Shown here: piece by piece, positions 19,799-27,010 of the stretch
Layout of the letters: each line of letters begins with the position of its first letter
Position numbering within the stretch: the stretch's first letter is position 1
Source of the DNA: Flectonema sp. DT1601
Taxonomy: Eukaryota; Euglenozoa; Diplonemea; Diplonemida; Diplonemidae
Direction: 5' to 3'
Assembly (NCBI GenBank): GCA_964019425.1
Contig: OZ025785.1
Span: 953,501 to 1,017,500, forward strand
Length of the DNA stretch: 64,000 bases
The notes under the pieces: generated by a model
What the model saw: only the letters and a program-made list of their open reading frames with translations
Told to the model about the DNA's origin: nothing
Database searches by the model: none
Translations under genes and position numbers: made by a program

Positions 19799-22700
19799 CA
19801 GTACTTCCTCTGGTCGTGTTAGAACTTCGATGTACGGAGTGTCTTACCCCTCCTGGTCCAATCCAGTTCTCCCGTTTTCTCCGCTTGTGAAACGTCATCA
19901 ATGTTCCCATGTCAAGTTGAGTGGGCAGTTGTTTAATAATAACATCTTCGTGAGGTGGATCTTCCTTCAGGCCTGCAGCGAATTTCGCCAGTTGGTCCGC
20001 TACTTCGTTGTACCGCACGTTTCTGTGTGCCGGTACATACTGCATGTTGACTTGGATTCCCTTCTTCTCCAGTTTCATTGCCAACTTCCAGATCTTTTTG
20101 TTCATTGGGGACCTTTGTTTATATGGCCCTTGTTCCAATGCCTGCATGACTGACATCGAATCAGTCAACAGGTGCGTCGTTGCTGTTAGAGATTCATGTT
20201 CATCCTCCGCCACCTGAACTAAATTTTCCAACGCCAGTTTTACTGCAATCTGCTCGGTCCTATAAGAGGAACCCGCTACTGGTATTTTATATCCAAGTAG
20301 ACGCATCTTGCTTTCTTTTACTATGACCACAGCGGCAGCCGAGTCTGTCATGTAAGTCTCGGATTTGTGTCTTATCGACCCGTCAGTGTAGACTTTCATC
20401 TCGTGAGTTGGTAGTTCAGCTTCTCGCTGTTCAGCCTCTTCCTTGTTACTTGAATATGTGAATCTCATCGCACTAGTACTTTTCCATGGAGGGAGAGTGT
20501 AGTGTTCTGGGTTCACTTCCAGGTTGGTAATGCTCCGGTAATTGTCAAGGCCAGGGACACCAGAGACATAGTCTATCCAGACATTCCATCCCCATTTTGA
20601 TTTTTGAAATAATTCTGAACTCCCTGTTCTCGTCAGCTTGCGAGTCGGTAAGAACGGACTTAATTTGAAACGTTCGTAAGTTCTACACATCTTATACTGG
20701 ATGTGTTCCTTCAGTCTTGGCGTGTCGGCTTCTTTGTATAGTCTCTGTAGTTTGGTGCTCCGCAGACATCCAGTTACCAGCCTCACTGCCCTGTTTACCA
20801 GTAATTCCAGTTGTTCGAAGCACTCTTTTGGTAACATCCAAGCAAAGCTTTCAACACCATAAAGCACCCTTGCTAACACCACCGTCACTAGTATACTAAT
20901 GAGTGTCCTCTTTCTGCAGCCTATCCTAGTGAGTCTAACCAACAAGCCTAGACCCTTGGAAGCAGCTGTCATCATCTTTTGAATTTGCGACTTAAAGGTT
21001 AACTTCTCGTCGTAATGTACACCCAGATACCGCACGGTATTCGTCTTGTGAACTTTTCGTCCAACCGCATAGGCAAATCCGTGTAGTCCGGGTCCCACTC
21101 TTTGCAGCATCTTATCTATTTCTGCCTTGTTGTGGACTTTCTTCAGTTGTGGGAAGCGGGCACTCATCTTCATTGTTTTCAGTACCGCCGGTTTGTTCGG
21201 TAGCTTGACTTTGATCTTATGTTTTGGAACGACATACAGGTGAGTGATGGCGAATTCTTCTTTTGAAGCTACAGTTGTTGAGTTATCATCCTTCACAAGG
21301 TTACTCATTTGTTCTGCCGTGGCCACCACATATTTAAATGTGTGTTCTTCAGAGTATACTACTACTGGGGACTTGTCATGTGTTCCTCTTGGCCTCACGT
21401 GAATGTATTCCGTCTTGCCAGGGTTCTTATTGATTTTGATGTGTGAGTCAAGTGCCCACCTTTCAAATATTTTGACTGCGTTGTTAACCTTGTTTTCTAA
21501 ACAGCTGACAGTGCCCGCGGTTATTACTATTCCAACATCATCTGCAAAGACAGTCGGTTCGTACATCTCTAGTTTATCTATCAAATCATTTATGAAGATA
21601 GAGAATAACTGGGGTCCCAGCACGCTTCCTTGTGGCACTCCTACTCGAATGTTCCGGAATGCTCCCTTCACTCCATTCACCCTTGTTGAAATCTTCCTGC
21701 TAGTCAAGTAGTTTTGAACCCACCGTAGATATTTCGTTGGTAGTCCTATTTTGGACATCTTATTTAGAAGAGTTACCGGTTGAACTGCATCGAAGGCTTT
21801 TTGTAGGTCGAAGGTGATTAATATCGCTTCTTCTCCCATTGCCTTGGCACTTTTGAGTTTGTCTGTAACTATACAGAGATTTTCAATGGAATCCCGTCCT
21901 CGTTTGTAGGCTGCTTGCCTCGGATTCATTCTGTCTTTCAACAGGTGGTGCATCCGTTCTACGACCATTCTTTCAAAGAGTTTCGAGACGGTCGAGGTTA
22001 GTGCTATCGGTCTGTACGATAAGACTTGTTTCTTGTCTTTATCAGGTTTCAGTATGGGTATTATCATTCCACTTTTCCAGCACCTGGGTACTGCTGATCG
22101 TTGCCATGAGAGGTTGAATAGTCTTAGTAGTTGCTCGAGGAAAGCTTTTGGAAGTTGTTTTAACATCGAGTTCCAGATGTGGTCAGGTCCAGGTGCCTTC
22201 TTCTCCTTTGTTTTTGAAATTTGTCGTTCCAGTTCAGGCATTCCAAATTCCACCGAGTTATCATCAGGTATTCCTTGCAAGGTTGGTTCACCGTCTTCGA
22301 ATTTGAATTGGTCTGCGTATGTTTTGGTGAAGACATCTGCCATCTCCCGCGGGTCGGTTAATTCCTTCTCACCGTCGACAATCTTAGTAATTGAATGGTC
22401 CATCATTCTACCTTCCAGTTGTTTAACTTTTCTAAAGGCCCATCGGTAGTCCATTCCAGTCATGTCGCACTCAATGATCTTCTGTTTAATCATGTTGATA
22501 CCTCTTTCAATTGCTTCTGAGTCTGTCTTATCAGGGTCAGTCTCTGCCATTAAATCTTCCAATTCTGAATCCCTCACAGCGAAGGTACTACTTGACTTCT
22601 TGTTGTAGCCTGGGATGGCCCTACTCGCTGCTCTCAGAATCTCGTTGTTGATCCTATTAGCAAGTTTCTGCACATTCTTAATTCTTTCTAATTTGGGCGC

Positions 22701-23432
22701 TGCCCTTTCCAACAATATTTTATAATAATTCCAATCGGCACAATGCCACTTCCATTTCCATGTTCCAGAACTCTCTTTTGAATATTCATCTGTTTTGATA
22801 TCTTCGATTGTCAGTTTGAGTGGCAGGTGATCGCTGCCCCATCCCTTCATGAGTTCGATTTGTGCATCTATTGAAATATCTAATGCAATTACATCCGGAG
22901 AAGCTGAGCTTTGTGGTCTTGTTTGTTGTTGAGGTTTATTTAAAATTTGAATTGTTGCTTCTAGTGACCAATCGTAGAAGCTGTTACCAGTAATGTTCGT
23001 ATTTCCATTTGACCAAGTTGAATGGTGTCCATTAATGTCACCCGCAATCAATGTGCCGGGCTCTGTTTTGAACTTCCAGGTTGTTGCCTTGATTTCAGGC
23101 GGGTGGTAAACATTGTGAATTGTCAATGGCGGATTAGATTGAAGTACTACTGTTAATATCTCAGTTTGGTCATGTGAGATGTCGGGGTGTTTTAATATTA
23201 ACTTATTTAAATCATTTCTGACCAGAGTGACGAGTCCTCGATGACCTGACTTGATGGTGCTGTCTCGCCTGTGGATTGCATATCCTTCAATAGCGAATTG
23301 TTTTTCTTTTGATAACCACGTTTCCTGCAGTAGTACTACTTCAGGCTTTTCTTCTTTCAGTGCCCAGTTCAATCGAAAGTAATTTTCTGGTTTCAGAACT
23401 GAGCGAATGTTATTTGACCAGATCACAATCAT
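19785..23432 (-). CDS. LINE-A ORF2: endonuclease-reverse transcriptase-RNase H
   Basis: A 1215-residue frame starting at ATG 23432. Endonuclease: LLQETWLSKE near 36, AGDINGHHSTW near 130, SDHLPLKL near 200. Reverse transcriptase: FDLQKAFDAVQPVTLL, VGVPQGSVLGPQ, and VFADDVGIV as the catalytic box. RNase H: KVYTDGSIRH, SSYRTEQIAVKL, LLTDSMSVMQAL, YVPAHRNVRYNEVADQLAKFA. The frame then drifts and ends at 19785, while the expected C-terminal continuation is open in another frame from about 19850 to 19517. All polymerase motifs are intact. It overlaps the ORF1 stop as ATGA, which in related LINEs allows termination-reinitiation. Confidence 0.93.
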   Translation of the reverse strand: MIVIWSNNIRSVLKPENYFRLNWALKEEKPEVVLLQETWLSKEKQFAIEGYAIHRRDSTIKSGHRGLVTLVRNDLNKLILKHPDISHDQTEILTVVLQSNPPLTIHNVYHPPEIKATTWKFKTEPGTLIAGDINGHHSTWSNGNTNITGNSFYDWSLEATIQILNKPQQQTRPQSSASPDVIALDISIDAQIELMKGWGSDHLPLKLTIEDIKTDEYSKESSGTWKWKWHCADWNYYKILLERAAPKLERIKNVQKLANRINNEILRAASRAIPGYNKKSSSTFAVRDSELEDLMAETDPDKTDSEAIERGINMIKQKIIECDMTGMDYRWAFRKVKQLEGRMMDHSITKIVDGEKELTDPREMADVFTKTYADQFKFEDGEPTLQGIPDDNSVEFGMPELERQISKTKEKKAPGPDHIWNSMLKQLPKAFLEQLLRLFNLSWQRSAVPRCWKSGMIIPILKPDKDKKQVLSYRPIALTSTVSKLFERMVVERMHHLLKDRMNPRQAAYKRGRDSIENLCIVTDKLKSAKAMGEEAILITFDLQKAFDAVQPVTLLNKMSKIGLPTKYLRWVQNYLTSRKISTRVNGVKGAFRNIRVGVPQGSVLGPQLFSIFINDLIDKLEMYEPTVFADDVGIVITAGTVSCLENKVNNAVKIFERWALDSHIKINKNPGKTEYIHVRPRGTHDKSPVVVYSEEHTFKYVVATAEQMSNLVKDDNSTTVASKEEFAITHLYVVPKHKIKVKLPNKPAVLKTMKMSARFPQLKKVHNKAEIDKMLQRVGPGLHGFAYAVGRKVHKTNTVRYLGVHYDEKLTFKSQIQKMMTAASKGLGLLVRLTRIGCRKRTLISILVTVVLARVLYGVESFAWMLPKECFEQLELLVNRAVRLVTGCLRSTKLQRLYKEADTPRLKEHIQYKMCRTYERFKLSPFLPTRKLTRTGSSELFQKSKWGWNVWIDYVSGVPGLDNYRSITNLEVNPEHYTLPPWKSTSAMRFTYSSNKEEAEQREAELPTHEMKVYTDGSIRHKSETYMTDSAAAVVIVKESKMRLLGYKIPVAGSSYRTEQIAVKLALENLVQVAEDEHESLTATTHLLTDSMSVMQALEQGPYKQRSPMNKKIWKLAMKLEKKGIQVNMQYVPAHRNVRYNEVADQLAKFAAGLKEDPPHEDVIIKQLPTQLDMGTLMTFHKRRKRENWIGPGGVRHSVHRSSNTTRGSTDVTL

Positions 23433-25270
23433 GATTGGCCAGTGTTGTTCCTATTGGTCGCACTTGTAGTAATCTTGTTCATACCAAGATTGTTCTCAAT
23501 CCTCTTGACAGCTTCTATCAACGAAGTGATGGCTGTCGCCATGTTGTTGTTGGCTGCTTCGTTCTTTTTCGTAGTTTGCACCAGGGTTTCTACAATCCCG
23601 GTTATCTGTGCCATGCCTTCATCAAGTCGAACTTGCATGTCTTTTACTTCTTTCTGGAGACGTTCGATAGTCTCGTTCGTTTTCTCTCTCAGGCTGTTCA
23701 CGTTGTTTTCTACAACCTGAACTTCGGCCGTTGGTTTCTTCGTTGTCGGGAGTGACCTCTTGACCGCTGCTGCGTACGATGTCTTAGCCTCACGGTACTT
23801 AACTACAACAGGTTTCTCCGTTTCTTTCGCCTTCACTTCTGTTTCTAATTTTTCAATGAGGATGACAATATCACCACACTGTACAAACCTTGATTCTGGT
23901 TTCTTGTCCAGTGCGATGATAAAGTCCCCTCTGTCCATCCTTATAAACTTCGACTTCAGTCCTATCTCCAATAGGATGTTCCGAAGTCTATTGCCCCAGC
24001 TGTATGGTGCTCCACTGAGACGGTGGAGCCCTTCGCCAAACACTGTGGATGCGTATTTACCAGCACCCTTTCTCACCTTGTCAACATCCTTCGTGTAAAC
24101 CACCCTCAATCCAATCTTGCCATGTATGATGGTGAGTCCATGGCAGAGGTCATGTTGGGCTTTAAGTATGCCAACTGCCTCTTCGTTTGTTGTCTTGCGG
24201 TCCAGCCACACTGTAGTGTACTGAGTGGGTGTCTGTCCCGCCACTGATTTGATCCGGAAATAAACATTTCCTATTCCAGAGTTTTTTAGAAGTATAACAG
24301 CTGCTTCCACATCGTTTGGGAGAACAGTGAGTTCTACGAAGTCTTTGCCAACGTATCTGTAGGAGCGTTGATCGACTCTTCCGTGTTGTGCCACAACAGC
24401 TTTGACAATTGCTGTTACAGCTGCTGGATTTTGGACCTGTGACTTGGTCAACTCTTTAGTTGTTATCCACGCAATTAGTTCGTGGGTCACTGGTGGGCTG
24501 ATCTTCTTGGCGATTGTTAGAGTAGGTCGGTGTATCGTGCCAGACAAAGCAACGAACCACCAGCTTCTTATTCTTAATTGTCCATCAAATTGGACCGGCG
24601 TTTGTATCTGACTGCAGTCAGTTGCGTGTTGTAGGGCACGTTTTGGAGGTGGCCGTGTGAACACCATCGTCAGTTGCTTCGTTTTGCTGGCCTTTTCGAA
24701 GTATTGTTCGTCCAGGCTTCTTCCTTGTTGAGCCAATGAAAGTATAATTCCATTGGTCTTGCTGTTGAGGTCATCAGTTGGCTGGAGTATTTTGCAATTA
24801 AAATGCTCCTTGTTGAGTTTCGGTGGTGGTCCATTCATAATCACCGTTGATCTTCTTTGTGCCTCTTTGATTTGAGGGCTTGATTGGGGTGCCTCATTTG
24901 ACGGAGGGCTTTGTTTCGTTTTTAATAATACGCTTCCTTGTGCCTCTATGTTTTGAGGGCTTATTTGAATTGCCTCTTTGTTTTGAGGGCTTGTCTTCGT
25001 TTGAATTGCCTCCTTGTTTTGAGGGCTTGCTTGAAATGCTGCTGGAGGTCCTACTGCAATCACTTCTACTGAGATTCCTTCTGGCACTTCTGGAGAGTCC
25101 ATCTCCATTTCCTCCTGTTGCTGGGACTCTATCTCCTGCTGAGACCCCTCTTCTTCTTCCCGGATCTCATTTCTGGCTTGTTCCCTCATCATCTTCGCCT
25201 CTTTCCTTTCTCTTTCTCTCCTTTCCGCTGCCCTTCTATCTTGCGGACGCATTGCTTTCTTACCAGCCAT
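23429..25270 (-). CDS. LINE-A ORF1 protein
   Basis: 613 residues from an ATG only about 14 bases after the element's 5' end. The N-terminus (1-60) is Arg/Glu-rich, then a region at about 80-140 contains four to five imperfect repeats of SPQNKEAIQ. A central globular part (about 150-480) has no recognised signature but may hold RRM-like folds. A C-terminal coiled coil (LREKTNETIERLQKEVKDMQ) could mediate multimers. ORF1 proteins coat the LINE RNA and act as chaperones. The stop overlaps the ORF2 start (ATGA). Confidence 0.85.
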   Translation of the reverse strand: MAGKKAMRPQDRRAAERRERERKEAKMMREQARNEIREEEEGSQQEIESQQQEEMEMDSPEVPEGISVEVIAVGPPAAFQASPQNKEAIQTKTSPQNKEAIQISPQNIEAQGSVLLKTKQSPPSNEAPQSSPQIKEAQRRSTVIMNGPPPKLNKEHFNCKILQPTDDLNSKTNGIILSLAQQGRSLDEQYFEKASKTKQLTMVFTRPPPKRALQHATDCSQIQTPVQFDGQLRIRSWWFVALSGTIHRPTLTIAKKISPPVTHELIAWITTKELTKSQVQNPAAVTAIVKAVVAQHGRVDQRSYRYVGKDFVELTVLPNDVEAAVILLKNSGIGNVYFRIKSVAGQTPTQYTTVWLDRKTTNEEAVGILKAQHDLCHGLTIIHGKIGLRVVYTKDVDKVRKGAGKYASTVFGEGLHRLSGAPYSWGNRLRNILLEIGLKSKFIRMDRGDFIIALDKKPESRFVQCGDIVILIEKLETEVKAKETEKPVVVKYREAKTSYAAAVKRSLPTTKKPTAEVQVVENNVNSLREKTNETIERLQKEVKDMQVRLDEGMAQITGIVETLVQTTKKNEAANNNMATAITSLIEAVKRIENNLGMNKITTSATNRNNTGQS

Positions 25271-25284
25271 TTTATTTTTTTTTT

Positions 25285-25291
25285 TCAGATA
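25285..25291. repeat. Target-site duplication of LINE-A, 5' side
   Basis: TCAGATA directly before the LINE-A leader; identical to 19242-19248. The next base differs on each side, so the length is exactly 7. Confidence 0.9.
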
Positions 25292-25302
25292 CTTTCCAGT
25301 CA

Positions 25303-25307
<5 letters not shown>

Positions 25308-25343
<36 letters not shown>

Positions 25344-26644
25344 AGGTGAGAGGCAAGTATGGCAGGAGAGCAAACCCTCGGAACCAGCGATCCTTATGTT
25401 ACATGAGTGTGCGCTAAAAAGATAAACTGCAACACAAGTTTTGGGCCGGTTTTCTAGGTCCTACCATATCTGTCGCCGAAGCGAAGAAAAGAAAAAGGAA
25501 AAAAAAAAAAAAAAAAAAAAACAATATTTGTGGTTGTGTTTGCGCTGATGGTTGCACTCCCACTTCCAGCGTGTTTTTTCTTTCTTCTTACATTTACATA
25601 CAGTTTACATACAACTCTGTCTTCCTTTTCACTCTTCTTTTTTTTTTTTTTTTCATTTTTCTTTTAACATGTTTGCTTCTTTACATTTTTTACAAGTTCA
25701 CTTCTTTACATTTAATTTTTTCCGTTCATTCACTTTCCGTTTCATGCTTCTCACATGGCATCGTTTTTCGATCGCGATCCCCGTGATTTCCTTTTCCTCT
25801 TCTCTTTCCCACGCCGCGATCTCTCCAACAATCCGCAGCATTCAGCGTAGTCACACTTCACGCACATGACTACCCGCGTTCCCTTCGCGATCCGCTCTCC
25901 ACACCTATCACACCATCCCTTCGTCGGGTGTTTCACCGGATTCTTGATCGCTGCTTGCGGTATCTCCTTTCCGCACCCACACATCCCTACTGGGGGGCGG
26001 TCTTCTTGTGTCGGTGGGGAGCAGATCGAGCTCGAGTCTGACGTCATCTTGTCTGAGTCATGGTCCATGGTAGGCTCCGTGGTGGTTTCAGGCACAATAT
26101 TTTTCTCGTGTGTGCTTGTTACCGCCTGTGAGACTTCCTTACCGTTCTCCTCCTTCCACTTTAACAATCTCCTCCCGACTTTTTCCTCACCTCTCACCCA
26201 TCGGTAGGCCTCTTCGCTGGCTTCGGGGGGCAGGCGCTCCAGCCTCAGCGTTGATCCAAGTCGATGCGCCATTCTCTGCGAGACCTCGATGTATCGTCGG
26301 TGTGACTCTACTGAGTGCTCGAGTGAGCCGTACGCCACTATTTCCTTCACTGCGTCTCCGTAACTTAGCAGCTGCGCCATCCCGATCCCTAACGCCTTAC
26401 CCTCGCGGTTCGGCGAGCATTCCTTGAGGGGGAATCTCCACATGTGGATCACTTCACCGCCACTTACAACACACGTTCTCGTCTCCCTCTGTGTTGCTGC
26501 GTAGAACAGCTCATAGATGGGCTTTTCAGAGTGCCATTCTATTAGCTCGATCTTCGCCCTCTTCTTCGAATCTCTAAAAGCCGCTTCCGGTTCCGACTGT
26601 CCTCTTTTTTTTGAGTGTTTCACAATAAAGTACAGAAAGTGTAG
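25308..26644 (-). mobile_element. Element C: retrocopy of a trans-spliced, polyadenylated mRNA
   Basis: On the minus strand: a spliced-leader-like sequence (26644-26623), an open frame of about 290 codons, a 400-bp 3' UTR, and a 31-A tail (25338-25308). The 3' UTR family recurs at 11.3 kb and as fragments at 34.2, 34.35 and 37.3 kb, so this is a repeated retroelement rather than a single processed gene. Leader plus tail imply that a mature mRNA was the template. Its tail runs straight into the ATG of LINE-B. Confidence 0.75.
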
Positions 26645-26650
26645 AGACAA
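25751..26650 (-). CDS. Element C protein, possible RNase H-like fold with C-terminal Cys-rich finger
   Basis: The frame is open from 26650 to TGA at 25751. Its first ATG lies inside the leader-like sequence, so the true start may be a later Met. The region around residues 40-150 (ELFYAATQRETRTCVV..., ALGIGMAQLLSYG, PPEASEEAYRWVR) has the strand-helix rhythm of an RNase H-like domain, but the catalytic acidic residues are not evident. The C-terminus (about 225-280) holds CGCGKE, WCDRCGERI and VMCVKCDYAECCGLL, a PARP/UBR-like or treble-clef Cys cluster, and then a Lys/Arg tail. It may be a helper protein of a LINE or a captured gene. I do not recognise a family. Confidence 0.5.
   Translation of the reverse strand: MSLHFLYFIVKHSKKRGQSEPEAAFRDSKKRAKIELIEWHSEKPIYELFYAATQRETRTCVVSGGEVIHMWRFPLKECSPNREGKALGIGMAQLLSYGDAVKEIVAYGSLEHSVESHRRYIEVSQRMAHRLGSTLRLERLPPEASEEAYRWVRGEEKVGRRLLKWKEENGKEVSQAVTSTHEKNIVPETTTEPTMDHDSDKMTSDSSSICSPPTQEDRPPVGMCGCGKEIPQAAIKNPVKHPTKGWCDRCGERIAKGTRVVMCVKCDYAECCGLLERSRRGKEKRKRKSRGSRSKNDAM
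26623..26644 (-). other. Spliced-leader relic
   Basis: The minus strand reads CTAC followed by ACTTTCTGTACTTTATTG. From memory, the diplonemid spliced leader ends CTACAGTTTCTGTACTTTATTG and kinetoplastid leaders end in a closely similar way; only one base (C for G) differs over these 22. It lies exactly at the 5' end of a poly(A)-tailed retrocopy, as expected if a trans-spliced mRNA was reverse transcribed. The match depends on my recall of the leader. Confidence 0.7.
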
Positions 26651-26690
26651 GAAAGATGTGACAAAATAAAAAAAAAGTGTAGCTTTCAGA

Positions 26691-26697
26691 GCCGCTT

Positions 26698-26746
<49 letters not shown>

Positions 26747-26763
26747 AATCCCAGGTGGTGGCA
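26691..26763 (+). tRNA. tRNA-Phe (GAA)
   Basis: A 73-base cloverleaf. Anticodon loop CTGAAGA inside the stem TCAGA/TCTGA gives anticodon GAA. The A box (TAGCTCAGTTGG) and B box (GGTTCAATCCC) are consensus; the T-arm is CCTGG/CCAGG. The acceptor stem has a T-T mismatch at its base. No intron, CCA not encoded. It is identical to the gene at 39973. It lies 2 bp beyond the retroelement array and is on the strand opposite to the host protein genes. Confidence 0.96.
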
Positions 26764-26768
26764 TTTTT
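26764..26768 (+). terminator. Pol III terminator of tRNA-Phe
   Basis: TTTTT directly after the discriminator base. Confidence 0.8.
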
Positions 26769-27010
26769 AATTCCTGTTTTGAATCTAAAAAAAGGGTGTA
26801 CAAAAAAAAATGTTTTGAATGGCCAATTAAGCAAGCAACCAGTCCCGGGTCCTTTTTTTTAAAATTTCTGGAAAGCATCAAAACGTAAATGCTACTAACT
26901 TGTAACTCATTGTAACATGATTGGGTGAAACAACAAAACTTAAATATTTCTATTGGTGGGCAGTGATTCTCCTGTTGGCACAGAAAAACAATCATTTGAA
27001 AAAAAGAGTT

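Larger units (their letters stand above)
19249..25284 (-). mobile_element. LINE-A, near-complete non-LTR retrotransposon inserted in LINE-B ORF1
   Basis: The element is 6036 bp on the minus strand: a 14-base A-rich leader, ORF1 (25270-23429), ORF2 (23432-19785) overlapping by ATGA, a frame-broken C-terminal extension (to 19517), a 250-bp 3' UTR ending in a hairpin, and an 18-A tail (19249-19266). TCAGATA occurs once on each side (19242-19248 and 25285-25291), a 7-bp target-site duplication that restores the LINE-B reading frame when LINE-A is removed in thought. It is therefore younger than LINE-B. Fragments of the same family occur at 37.78-38.6 and 39.76-39.89 kb. Confidence 0.93.
13487..25307 (-). 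mobile_element. LINE-B, near-complete non-LTR retrotransposon, interrupted by LINE-A
   Basis: On the minus strand: ATG of ORF1 at 25307, interruption by LINE-A (25284-19249) in codons 7-8, the rest of ORF1, one UGA, ORF2, a 750-bp 3' UTR with an internal imperfect duplication (13625-13750 and 13915-14060), and an 18-A tail at 13487-13504. The 5' UTR is at most the A run upstream of the ATG. Domain order is APE-type endonuclease, reverse transcriptase, RNase H, zinc knuckle, as in Ingi/Jockey/I-like LINEs. ORF2 is open throughout, so apart from the insertion the copy looks young. Confidence 0.9.
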
